Shown in pieces: positions 8,069-15,843 of a DNA stretch of 53,606 nucleotides. The stretch's first letter is position 1. Each line of letters starts with the position of its first letter. Made by a program: the position numbers and the translations under genes. The stretch spans positions 1,512 through 55,117 of the forward strand of contig DCUY01000084.1 in NCBI GenBank assembly GCA_002327905.1, written 5' to 3'. A model generated the notes under the pieces. It did no database searches and was not told the DNA's origin. It was given only the letters and a program-made list of their open reading frames with translations. The stretch comes from Caldifarciminota bacterium UBA2202 (lineage in GTDB: Bacteria > Hydrothermota > 32-111).

Positions 8069-9343
8069 ATGTCATTGATAGAAAACATTACTGCAAGGGA
8101 GATTCTTGATTCAAGGGGAAATCCCACGATTGAAGTTGATGTTGAGCTTGAGAGCGGCGCATTCGGAAGATTCGCTGTTCCTTCAGGAGCATCAACCGGA
8201 GAGAGAGAAGCCCTTGAACTGAGGGACAATGACAAGAAGAGATACTTGGGAAAGGGAGTCCTCACAGCAGTGTCGAATGTGAATAATATAATCGCTCCTG
8301 AAATGTGCGGAATGGAGTCAACAGAGCAGATGTCAATTGACAGCGAACTTATAGCAATGGACGGAACTGAGAATAAATCCAAACTCGGGGCCAATGCAAT
8401 ACTCGGAGTGTCAGTCGCAGTCGCCAAAGCGAGCGCTGATGAATTCGGAATGCCTCTTTACAGATACATCGGAGGAGTAAATGCCCATCTCCTGCCTATA
8501 CCAATGGCAAATGTCGTGAACGGGGGCTCGCATGCGGACAATAATCTTGATGTTCAAGAATACATGCTTGTTCCTGTAAATGCAGACTCATTTGCAGAGG
8601 CGATAAGAATGAATGCCGAAGTATTCCACACATTGAAGAAAATATTGAAAGACAAAAAGCTGTTTACCGGAGTGGGCGACGAGGGCGGATTTGCTCCGAA
8701 TTTCACAAATAATGAAGAGGCATTGAAGGTCATGGTTGAGGCGATTGAAAAAGCTGGATACAAACCGGGGAAAGATATGTTCATAGCGCTTGATGTAGCC
8801 GCAAGCTCTCTCTATAAAGACGGGAAATATATGTTTGAAAGAAACTATGTAGATTCTGCAAAGCTGATAGAAATATACAAAAAATGGACATCTTCATATC
8901 CCATAATTTCAATTGAAGACGGTATAGGAGAGAATGATTGGGACGGATGGAAGAAGCTTAATTTGGAGCTCGGGAAGAAAGTTCAGATAGTGGGTGATGA
9001 CATTTTCGTGACAAATACAAAGCTTTTAGAGAGAGGAATAAAAGAGAATGCGGCTAATTCTATTCTTATAAAACTGAATCAGATAGGAACTCTCACGGAG
9101 ACAATAGAGGCTGTCAAAATGGCGCAGAGGGCAAAATGGACTGCCGTGATTTCTCACAGAAGCGGAGAGACTGAGGATTACACCATAGCTGACCTTGCTG
9201 TTGCGCTCAATACGGGATTCATAAAGACAGGTTCGCTCTCAAGAAGCGAGCGTATTGCAAAATATAATCAATTGATTAGAATAGAGAGTGAAAGCATTGA
9301 AAATGTCTATGGAGGAATAAAAAACTTTTATAATCTTTCATGA
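8069..9343 (+). CDS. eno: Enolase
   Basis: A 424-residue enolase (2-phosphoglycerate to phosphoenolpyruvate). It shows the N-terminal ARxILDSRGNPT strand, the flexible loop SGASTGEREALELRD, GEGGF-type GDEGGFAPN, the magnesium-binding region SIEDGI, GDDIFVTN, the catalytic lysine strand KLNQIGT and SHRSGETEDY. Length is standard. A strong AGGAGG site precedes the ATG by 4-5 nt. It overlaps the next gene, an FtsB-like protein, by 4 nt (ATGA); eno-ftsB adjacency is common in bacteria. Confidence 0.97.
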   Translation: MSLIENITAREILDSRGNPTIEVDVELESGAFGRFAVPSGASTGEREALELRDNDKKRYLGKGVLTAVSNVNNIIAPEMCGMESTEQMSIDSELIAMDGTENKSKLGANAILGVSVAVAKASADEFGMPLYRYIGGVNAHLLPIPMANVVNGGSHADNNLDVQEYMLVPVNADSFAEAIRMNAEVFHTLKKILKDKKLFTGVGDEGGFAPNFTNNEEALKVMVEAIEKAGYKPGKDMFIALDVAASSLYKDGKYMFERNYVDSAKLIEIYKKWTSSYPIISIEDGIGENDWDGWKKLNLELGKKVQIVGDDIFVTNTKLLERGIKENAANSILIKLNQIGTLTETIEAVKMAQRAKWTAVISHRSGETEDYTIADLAVALNTGFIKTGSLSRSERIAKYNQLIRIESESIENVYGGIKNFYNLS

Positions 9344-9630
9344 AGAAAAAATTTAAAGGAAAAAAGATTACTTGGCAGAACATAGCAGCCGTTATTATAA
9401 TCGGCGCATTCGCTCTGTTGATATTTCAGCCGAGAGTGGGGCTCTTCTTCCTCACTCTCCGCATAATGCAGAAGAACAGAATCGAGAGGAACATTGATGA
9501 AGTAAAAGTAAAGATGGTTCTTCAGAGGCGGAGAATAGATCTCCTGAAGAATAATGAGAATTACATTGAGAAGATAATAAGAGAGGAGACGAATATGATA
9601 AATTCAAATGAAAAAATCTTAAAGAGGTGA
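9340..9630 (+). CDS. FtsB/DivIC-like septum formation initiator
   Basis: A 96-residue bitopic membrane protein. A basic N-terminus (MKKKFKGKK) is followed by one transmembrane segment (about 15-33) and a charged coiled-coil-like stretch ending with IEKIIREE. That plan, the small size and the position right after eno match FtsB/DivIC, a partner of FtsL and FtsQ in the divisome. Sequence identity in the family is low, so the assignment rests mainly on topology and context. The region after residue 35 replaces the usual glycine-rich hinge with a hydrophobic FFLTLRIM stretch. Confidence 0.7.
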   Translation: MKKKFKGKKITWQNIAAVIIIGAFALLIFQPRVGLFFLTLRIMQKNRIERNIDEVKVKMVLQRRRIDLLKNNENYIEKIIREETNMINSNEKILKR

Positions 9631-9631
9631 T

Positions 9632-10945
9632 ATGTCAAAAGCATGGATACTTTCAGTTGATATGGGATACGGCCACCAGAGAGCCGCATATCCTCTAACG
9701 GAGCTGAACAGCGAAGGCGTGCTTACGGCGAACAATGACTATATAGAATCCGACAAGGAGAGAATTCTCTGGAGAATAACCCAGTCCGGATACGAGACAA
9801 TATCAAGAATGAAATCAATACCTCTGATAGGAAATTCAATATTCGGAATGTATGACAAGCTTCAGGATATTGCTCCATTCTATCCATTCAATGTGGATGA
9901 GAAGCCGAACGGCAATGTGCAGTCTGCAAAGAATTTAATAAGAATGGGTCTATGCAGAGGAATACTTAATCATGTGGCATCAGAGGATATTCCGATAATA
10001 ACAACTCATTTCATGCCTACCCTTGCGGCTGATTACAATGGCTTTAAGAGAATCTATTCCGTAATAACTGACACTGACATAAACAGAGTGTGGGTGAGTT
10101 CCGATCCGAAAAAATCAAATATAACATTTTTGTCTCCGTGCAGACATGCGACAATGCGCCTTTTGAAGTACGGAGTTCCGCCTGAAAATATTTACATTAC
10201 AGGATTTCCTCTCCCTAAGGAGAATATCGGAGGCCTCGACCAGAAAATTTTGAAGAGAGACCTTGCCGCAAGAATCAAAAAATTGGACCCGATGGGCAAA
10301 TTTCTGAAAGTATATAAAAAAGTGCTTGAGGAGAATCTCGGAGAGATACCGGAAAAAGTTGACAGGCCTCTCACAATATGCTTCATGGTCGGCGGAGCAG
10401 GAGCCCAGTCGGATATAGGAATAAATGTCGTGAAATCCCTTAAAAACAGAATAATGAATGGTGAAGTCAGAGTGAATCTTGTCGCCGGTATAAGAGAGAA
10501 TGTGAAAGATTACTTTAAGAAGGAGTTAAAGAAGATAGGACTTGATTCAAACTGCCTCGGATGCCTGAATATAATTTATGCAAAGACAAAGATGGAATAT
10601 TTCAAGATGTTCAATCAGGAGCTTCATAATACTGACATACTCTGGACAAAACCGTCGGAACTCTCATTCTATACAGCTTTGGGAATACCTATAATCATCG
10701 CTCCTCCTGTGGGGGCGCATGAGCATTTCAATGACAATTGGCTCCGCCACATTGCATCCGGTTTTGCACAGGATAATCCTATATACACTGAAGAGTGGCT
10801 CTACTATGTCTTAGAGAGCGGAAGATACGCTCAGGCGGCATGGGACGGATTCATGAGAGCGCCTACAATGGGAACATACAGGATTGAATCAATAATTTCA
10901 GGCGAGTTGAAGAAAGCAAAGGAAGGAATAACTGATGCGAGGTAA
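9632..10945 (+). CDS. GT28/MGDG-synthase-like glycosyltransferase (GT-B fold)
   Basis: A 437-residue protein with a glycine/histidine loop at the N-terminus (DMGYGHQRAAYPL) like that of MurG and monogalactosyldiacylglycerol synthase. The central part has a switch to the second Rossmann-like domain (CFMVGGAGAQSDIG), and the C-terminal part contains WTKPSELSFYTALGIP followed by APPVGAHEHFN, in the position of the donor-binding site of GT28 enzymes. No signal peptide or transmembrane span is seen, so it probably works at the inner face of the cytoplasmic membrane. Donor and acceptor sugars are unknown. It ends the plus-strand unit, 1 nt after the FtsB-like gene. Confidence 0.65.
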   Translation: MSKAWILSVDMGYGHQRAAYPLTELNSEGVLTANNDYIESDKERILWRITQSGYETISRMKSIPLIGNSIFGMYDKLQDIAPFYPFNVDEKPNGNVQSAKNLIRMGLCRGILNHVASEDIPIITTHFMPTLAADYNGFKRIYSVITDTDINRVWVSSDPKKSNITFLSPCRHATMRLLKYGVPPENIYITGFPLPKENIGGLDQKILKRDLAARIKKLDPMGKFLKVYKKVLEENLGEIPEKVDRPLTICFMVGGAGAQSDIGINVVKSLKNRIMNGEVRVNLVAGIRENVKDYFKKELKKIGLDSNCLGCLNIIYAKTKMEYFKMFNQELHNTDILWTKPSELSFYTALGIPIIIAPPVGAHEHFNDNWLRHIASGFAQDNPIYTEEWLYYVLESGRYAQAAWDGFMRAPTMGTYRIESIISGELKKAKEGITDAR

Positions 10946-10948
10946 ATG

Positions 10949-10977
10949 TTGACTAATTGCCAAAAGTTTACTATAAT
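10949..10977 (+). promoter_or_regulatory. Promoter of tRNA-Val
   Basis: TTGACT (10949-10954), a 17-nt spacer, and a perfect TATAAT (10972-10977), ending 10 nt before the first base of the tRNA. This is one of the best sigma-70 type promoters in the window. The -35 lies just after the stop of the glycosyltransferase gene. Confidence 0.9.
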
Positions 10978-10987
10978 ACACTTCCCC

Positions 10988-11061
10988 GGGCGAATAGCTC
11001 AGCTGGTGAAAGCGCCTGCCTTACACGCAGGAGACCACAGGTTCGAATCCTGTTTCGCCCA
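10988..11061 (+). tRNA. tRNA-Val (anticodon TAC)
   Basis: A cloverleaf of 74 nt: acceptor GGGCGAA pairs with TTCGCCC (11054-11060), discriminator A at 11061. The anticodon stem CCTGC/GCAGG encloses the loop CTTACAC, giving anticodon TAC. The T arm is ACAGG-TTCGAAT-CCTGT. The D stem has only three good pairs (GCTC against AAGC). CCA is not encoded. No terminator follows, so transcription should continue into the next gene. Confidence 0.97.
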
Positions 11062-11077
11062 TTTCTTTAATCCCCAA

Positions 11078-11581
11078 ATTTTTCTTCTAATTGTTTTTGT
11101 TTTATCCTCATGTTTTCTGCATGCCGATATTATAACAGTATCTGCGGAGGGAGGCATACCGCTCGGCGACTGGTCTTACGAACTCAACACGGCAAACGGA
11201 CTGAATGTTTTTTATTCAAGGAGTATATTAAGCAGACTCTCTGCTGAGGCGGGAATAGAGGCATCGTCATTTCGAACTGTAGCCGACCTGTATCATCTGA
11301 ATATACTCCGCATACCTGCGGGAATAAGTTACGGATTTTTCAAAAACAATAATTGGTCTGCATCTTTTTCCGGCAATGTCGGGATTTCTTTCTTGGAGAG
11401 AATCTATGAAGATGCTTCAGAGACCGGTTTCAATGAATTCTATTCATTATCATTGGGTCTAACTTACGGATTTTCCGAGGAGAATCAGTTGTCAGTCTAT
11501 ACAAAATACCTTCAGGAGAGGTTTGTCAATGGCAAAAGCTATATCGGCATCGGTCTTGCTTTCGGTTTTATTATTTTTTAG
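11078..11581 (+). CDS. Small predicted outer-membrane beta-barrel protein, start codon unclear
   Basis: The frame encodes a signal peptide (hydrophobic stretch through SSCFLHAD) followed by a region with alternating polar and aromatic residues, ending in a phenylalanine-rich final strand (IGIGLAFGFIIF), as in 8-stranded outer-membrane barrels. The frame is open leftward through tRNA-Val, yet between the tRNA end and the signal peptide there is no in-frame ATG, GTG or TTG. The first plausible rare start is ATT at 11078 (another at 11090), neither with a ribosome site. It may use ATT, or have lost its start. It overlaps the following lipoprotein gene by 53 nt. Function unknown. Confidence 0.5.
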   Translation: MFLLIVFVLSSCFLHADIITVSAEGGIPLGDWSYELNTANGLNVFYSRSILSRLSAEAGIEASSFRTVADLYHLNILRIPAGISYGFFKNNNWSASFSGNVGISFLERIYEDASETGFNEFYSLSLGLTYGFSEENQLSVYTKYLQERFVNGKSYIGIGLAFGFIIF

Positions 11582-12113
11582 CTGTTCAATCGGCTATGAT
11601 ATTACAGAGCGCATAGGCGGAGATGTGACAGGATTTTCTATGCCTGCATATACAACAAGATTCTATTCCGATTCGGAAGATGATTTTACAGTGCAGACAA
11701 TGTTTGACACAATCATTGACAATCAAAATTACAAGGAAGTGTATTTCAACAGAACTCTTGTTCTTCTTCTCTATTCGGAGCAGTATATATACAGAAGATT
11801 TGAATTTGCAGGAACGGACATTGTCGCTCCATTTTTAAATCAGGTGGTGATAGAGGGAATGAAGGATTATAAAAAATCGGAGAACTCAATCTATTCATAC
11901 GAATATAATTTCAGAGTAGATTCTCTGAAGAGTCTTGCAATAAATGATGCTCTTTATGACAATTGCTATTTTGTGACAACATCAGTGAAAGTCATCAAAG
12001 GAGATGCGGATACTTCATTCATAAACAAGTATGCTTTAACTCATGAAGATGGAATAATAGGAATTTTCTTTGAAGATTCATTTATGCTTCTGGACAGCAT
12101 TGTTTCCAATTAG
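11529..12113 (+). CDS. Predicted lipoprotein, function unknown
   Basis: About 194 residues. An ATG at 11529 is preceded by AGGAGAGG with 7-nt spacing; a TTG two codons earlier is less likely. The N-terminus (SASVLLSVLLFFSCSIG) is a lipoprotein signal peptide with Cys after FFS. The mature part is acidic and strand-rich with no recognised domain. The start lies inside the preceding barrel gene, so the two are probably co-translated and may work together at the outer membrane. Its stop overlaps that of the convergent GAF-domain gene by 4 nt. Confidence 0.75.
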   Translation: MAKAISASVLLSVLLFFSCSIGYDITERIGGDVTGFSMPAYTTRFYSDSEDDFTVQTMFDTIIDNQNYKEVYFNRTLVLLLYSEQYIYRRFEFAGTDIVAPFLNQVVIEGMKDYKKSENSIYSYEYNFRVDSLKSLAINDALYDNCYFVTTSVKVIKGDADTSFINKYALTHEDGIIGIFFEDSFMLLDSIVSN

Positions 12114-12571
12114 AAATACTTTACAACCATAGAGCAGATTCGGAGGAGAAATTCCTTATCATCATCCGTAAACGGAGCTATCTTATGCGAATCTATGTCA
12201 AGCTCTCCGACGACATTTCCGGCTTTCAATATGGGAAGCACAATCTCCGATTTGACTGTGGGTGAGCATGAGAGATAATTTAATTCCTTGGATACATCCT
12301 GAACTATGAAGATTCTCTTCGTCTCTGCCGCCTGTCCGCATATTCCGATTCCGAATTTTATCCTTGTATGCACTGTGGGTGCGCCGGAGAATGGACCGAG
12401 CACAAGATTGTCTGCGCCTTCAGTCAAGTAAAATCCCACCCAATTATAATGCTCAACATTATCTTTGAGTATGGTGCAGATGAACTGAAGTGAAGAATCC
12501 CTGTTGTTTTCTGAATTAATCTTCTCTCTTATCTGTGAAAGAATCTTGTCGAAAATCTGTTTTTGTGACAT
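12110..12571 (-). CDS. GAF-domain protein, free methionine-(R)-sulfoxide reductase type
   Basis: About 153 residues forming one GAF domain, with NWVGFYL, LVLGPF, GICGQAAE, SEIVLPI and GELDIDSH, the hallmarks of the fRMsr (MsrC/YebR) family that reduces free Met-(R)-sulfoxide. Two of the three family cysteines are present (in GICG and LSCSP, 24 residues apart, as for Cys94 and Cys118 of the E. coli enzyme). The third, corresponding to Cys84, is absent: the aligned stretch reads APTVHTR. The second of two adjacent ATGs is chosen because it gives better spacing to AGGAG. It is a single gene, convergent with its left neighbour. Confidence 0.82.
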   Translation of the reverse strand: MSQKQIFDKILSQIREKINSENNRDSSLQFICTILKDNVEHYNWVGFYLTEGADNLVLGPFSGAPTVHTRIKFGIGICGQAAETKRIFIVQDVSKELNYLSCSPTVKSEIVLPILKAGNVVGELDIDSHKIAPFTDDDKEFLLRICSMVVKYF

Positions 12572-12665
12572 CATAACTCCTTTTAAGTATTATAGCATAA
12601 ATTATAAAATATTAAATATACAACTTGCTTAAGAAAATAAAAATCACAATTTTGCAAATATCTTT

Positions 12666-13424
12666 TCAATTGGATCTGAAAAATATTGTAAGACCTGCCT
12701 GTCCCCCTAAATAGAAATCATTAATTTGAGACACATCAAACCCTGCCATGACAGAGGCATACGGCATTATATGGATGTTCTTCCATGTTTTTAATTCAAA
12801 GGTCGATAAAAAAAACATAGTTAGTCTCTCATAAATAGGGCTCATCATAAAATCAGAAGCGACTCTGGGTTCAATGTTTTGGTACTCCAGAATTAATTTA
12901 AGTGAATATCCTCCTAATTTCATCGATTGATAGAGATTTAATGATGAATATACACCCCAGTTATAAAAACCCAAGTAACTGAATAATCCTCCATATTCAA
13001 TTATTGAATCATCTACAACAGTTACCGATTGACTTCCGAAATCCGTAAGAACGAACCCTCCTGCCTCAATGCTTATCTCTCTGCTCTTGTCCGGAGATTG
13101 CACAATCAGTTTTGATATTCCGGAAGAAAGAGAAGTTAATAATATAACGGTTCTCACGCTGAAAGAGAGATTATAATCATTAGGCAGACCGATTCTGCCG
13201 TAGAGGTGAAGCGGAGGATACCATAAATCTTCTATAGTTGAGTCAGTACCCGCACTATTTATATAGTTCTTTTGATATCCTGCATCTGAGCCGACGCCTA
13301 TTTCAAATTTTTTTGGTTCAAGAGTCTTTGCTGAAAAATAATACCCAGCACAGTTTGAAAAGAGTATAAGTATAAATATTAAAATCAGTGACATGAAATA
13401 TAAAGTTTTTCTCTCATGTTTCAT
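12666..13424 (-). CDS. Predicted outer-membrane lipoprotein, paralogue of 15050-15763
   Basis: About 252 residues. The ATG at 13424 has AGGAGG 5 nt upstream; a GTG two codons earlier is inside that site. A lipoprotein signal peptide ends LFSNC-AGYYFS. The mature protein has many alternating aromatic strands and ends GGQAGLTIFFRSN, typical of a small beta-barrel. The gene at 15050-15763 encodes a relative with matching landmarks (NCATYYFSSK; YGRIGLPNDYNLSF against YLKAGLPQRYNLSF; HIMPYASVMAGFD against HIMPYLSMSIGFD). Function unknown. Confidence 0.72.
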   Translation of the reverse strand: MKHERKTLYFMSLILIFILILFSNCAGYYFSAKTLEPKKFEIGVGSDAGYQKNYINSAGTDSTIEDLWYPPLHLYGRIGLPNDYNLSFSVRTVILLTSLSSGISKLIVQSPDKSREISIEAGGFVLTDFGSQSVTVVDDSIIEYGGLFSYLGFYNWGVYSSLNLYQSMKLGGYSLKLILEYQNIEPRVASDFMMSPIYERLTMFFLSTFELKTWKNIHIMPYASVMAGFDVSQINDFYLGGQAGLTIFFRSN

Positions 13425-13444
13425 TTTCACCTCCTGATAACAAA

Positions 13445-13472
13445 ATCATATCACTTTCCGCATGCAAGTCAA
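13445..13472 (-). promoter_or_regulatory. Promoter of the lipoprotein gene at 12666-13424
   Basis: On the minus strand TTGACT (13467-13472), a 16-nt spacer and TATGAT (13445-13450), about 20 nt upstream of the ATG. Confidence 0.65.
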
Positions 13473-13901
13473 TACGGGATGAAGTTCTATAGAGTGTGTT
13501 ATAATTTCTGGATTGTTATTCTTGAGAGGGAGTCATAATTTCATAAAATCCGTCAGAACGCTCTTGGGTATAAGCAATACATAATATCAAAGATATTGAC
13601 AAGTGCTGTTTTTAGATTATGCTGAATTCAATGAAATGGTGTAATGTGTTATTGGTATCATATTATACTGAGAAGATTAAAAAGTCATTGGGGCATACAT
13701 CCTTAAGACTATCTTCGGTTATTGCCCCCCCCCACTTGCGCATTCTCTGTTTTTGATTATTCTCCAATCATCAAAATTGAAATTTATAAGAATATGGGGA
13801 CACCCTCTTTTAGAAGTGTCCCCCAAAAACAAATATATTCTTTGCCTATAGTTTAAAATCAAAAGAGAATGTTTGGTTAAACAATTAGAAGGGAATTTGA
13901 A
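13473..13901. other. Noncoding stretch between divergent lipoprotein genes
   Basis: No gene is supported. It holds a possible rightward promoter (TTGACA 13596-13601, 16 nt, TATGCT 13618-13623), an inverted repeat GGGGCA (13690-13695)/TGCCCC (13723-13728) merging into a run of nine C (13725-13733), and a second hairpin GGGGACAC (13796-13803)/GTGTCCCC (13816-13823) with a 12-nt loop. The C run could be a phase-variable or error-prone tract. Confidence 0.5.
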
Positions 13902-15002
13902 ATGAAAAAGAATTTATTGATTTTGCTTTTCATATTTTTAATCATATCAAGTTGTAATTGTAACCTGTTCAACAATGATGACCTTGGCAATACACCGCTT
14001 GATATACCGGATTATGTTCTATATGGAATGCTACATACAAACGGAGTGGATTATATAACAGTTATTGATATGGAAAAAGATTCCATTGTAGGATATTACA
14101 GGGTAACGAAAGAAGGGGAATATATAGGCGATTTTTGTTTAGGAAGTGACAATCTTCTTTATATAACCATCAGTCCTTTGGAGAAAATAAGCAGTGAAAT
14201 AAGAATTTTTGATCCCAAAGAGGGGAAGATAGTAGGTAAGATAATAGATGAATATAGTCCTGAAATAATTTTTCCTCTTCCCAATGATGAAGCATTTGTA
14301 TTTCATTATTTTGTTCAAGCAGGTGATAGCGCAACTACTAATAGCATTCTTGACTTAAAAAACAAAATTGTCATTAAAAAAATAATCTCAAATCTTGGTG
14401 GTCCTGGTTATAAGGAGATTTTTTGTTCTCCATCCAATGATTATTGGATATTTTCGAATTTCCCAGTATCAGATGATACTTACATCATAGAGTTCCTTGC
14501 GGGACCGGATACTCTTGGAGAAAGAATTTTGTTCAAGAAAGACTACAATGGTTCAAATATTGATCCAACACTTACCAAATTTGTATCCGATACTAAAATT
14601 TACGCAAGATGTGATGAAATATTCGGAGTTGTAGTTTATGAATTTCCTTCCGGAGAGCCTAAGAATATTATTCCCCTTGAAATTAAACCTGTTGACATTT
14701 TAGCTCTTCCTAATGGCAGAGTATATGTTGCGCAATATGATTATTATGGACTCGAAACCACTGACAATTACATCACTGTAATTGATGCGGAGAGTGATGC
14801 AGTAATAAAGAGAATTAATGTGTGTCCCGGACCTGATTATTTAGCGTATTCGGAAGCGATGAATAAATTGTATATGGGTTCTCTGTATGAAAACAGCATT
14901 GCTGTTGTTGATCCAAATACAGATTCTTTGATAAAATTGATAAAGGGTGATTCGTTAGGTTCCGACCTGAATCAATATTTTCGATTAATACCAAACAAAT
15001 AA
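13902..15002 (+). CDS. YVTN-type beta-propeller lipoprotein
   Basis: A 366-residue lipoprotein: MKKNLLILLFIFLIISSC signal with the lipid-bearing Cys in ISSCNC. The mature part has repeated strands of the form VDYITVIDMEKDSIVGYY, DNYITVIDAESDAVIKRI and NSIAVVDPNTDSLIKLI, which are YVTN-like propeller blades; about seven blades would fit the length. Such proteins are usually surface or periplasmic binding scaffolds and no catalytic site is visible. It is followed 47 nt later by a small barrel lipoprotein on the same strand, which could be its partner. A moderate AGAAGGGA site precedes the ATG. Confidence 0.75.
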   Translation: MKKNLLILLFIFLIISSCNCNLFNNDDLGNTPLDIPDYVLYGMLHTNGVDYITVIDMEKDSIVGYYRVTKEGEYIGDFCLGSDNLLYITISPLEKISSEIRIFDPKEGKIVGKIIDEYSPEIIFPLPNDEAFVFHYFVQAGDSATTNSILDLKNKIVIKKIISNLGGPGYKEIFCSPSNDYWIFSNFPVSDDTYIIEFLAGPDTLGERILFKKDYNGSNIDPTLTKFVSDTKIYARCDEIFGVVVYEFPSGEPKNIIPLEIKPVDILALPNGRVYVAQYDYYGLETTDNYITVIDAESDAVIKRINVCPGPDYLAYSEAMNKLYMGSLYENSIAVVDPNTDSLIKLIKGDSLGSDLNQYFRLIPNK

Positions 15003-15049
15003 GAGAATTTGATGGCATTATTACAATGAAAATACTAATGGAGGCATGA

Positions 15050-15763
15050 ATTAAGCATAAAACATTTATTTTACAGGTTCTTGCAATTTTATTACTTACA
15101 AATTGTGCAACATATTACTTTTCTTCGAAAAATCTTGAATCAGAGAAATACGAGGCTGGATTGGGAGTGAATAAGAGTTTTCAAAGAGAATATTCAATTA
15201 ATGACGGTATTCATTTTATAAATGACGGAGTATGGTCGGCTCCTCCGATTTATATTTACTTAAAGGCGGGACTTCCACAAAGGTATAATCTCTCCTTTGG
15301 CTTAACCTCTAATTTCGTTTCAACAGGTTTGACTGCCGGCTTATCAAAGAGAGTAAAACAATTTTCAGATAATAAATCAGAAATAAGCATTGGAGCAGGA
15401 GGAACGGCAGTTATAGTTCCTAAACAATTCTGGCAGATTCCGGAACCTGTAGGCATTGACAGGATAATTCCGGATTTTGTAAATTGGGGGGTATATTTTT
15501 CAGTTGATTATTTCAAATCAATGAAAGATGATGGGTTCTCCTTGAAGTACATTATTGAGTACCAGCACGCTGACAGTTCAATGTTTGATTTCACTAATGT
15601 GTTTGATAATGTTAATAATATATTTTTCTTTGCGTATGAAAAAAAAATGGGAAAATCATTTCACATTATGCCTTATCTATCCATGTCAATCGGATTTGAT
15701 ATATTTACAAAAGGAAATGTTTACTGTGGAGGAGCCGCCGGTATAACACTTTTCTTTAGATAA
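15050..15763 (+). CDS. Predicted outer-membrane lipoprotein with ATT start or N-terminal frameshift
   Basis: The frame encodes a lipoprotein signal (LAILLLTNC-ATYYFS) and a barrel-like mature region ending AAGITLFFR, clearly related to the gene at 12666-13424. No ATG, GTG or TTG precedes the signal in frame: an in-frame stop (15047-15049) is followed directly by ATT at 15050, which lies 5 nt after GGAGG (15040-15044). Alternatively the ATG at 15046 is the real start and one extra T at 15051-15052 breaks the frame, but then the ribosome site would be only 1 nt away. A GTG/TTG start near 15161 would remove the signal peptide and is unlikely. Confidence 0.55.
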   Translation: MKHKTFILQVLAILLLTNCATYYFSSKNLESEKYEAGLGVNKSFQREYSINDGIHFINDGVWSAPPIYIYLKAGLPQRYNLSFGLTSNFVSTGLTAGLSKRVKQFSDNKSEISIGAGGTAVIVPKQFWQIPEPVGIDRIIPDFVNWGVYFSVDYFKSMKDDGFSLKYIIEYQHADSSMFDFTNVFDNVNNIFFFAYEKKMGKSFHIMPYLSMSIGFDIFTKGNVYCGGAAGITLFFR

Positions 15764-15843
15764 CTCGATAATAAATCTGACTTGCAGACAGAAATCTTAA
15801 ATATAATATTCCAAAATTCTAAAAACCGGTGAATAGCTCCTGA

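Noticed and set aside
10946..11077. Open frame starting at 10946 as the true N-terminus of the barrel protein
   Set aside because: This part translates the tRNA promoter and the tRNA-Val gene itself, so it is a read-through of noncoding DNA, not protein sequence.
13473..13901. Transposon or insertion-sequence remnant in the hairpin-rich gap
   Set aside because: The inverted repeats are short and unmatched, and no transposase fragment was found in any frame.
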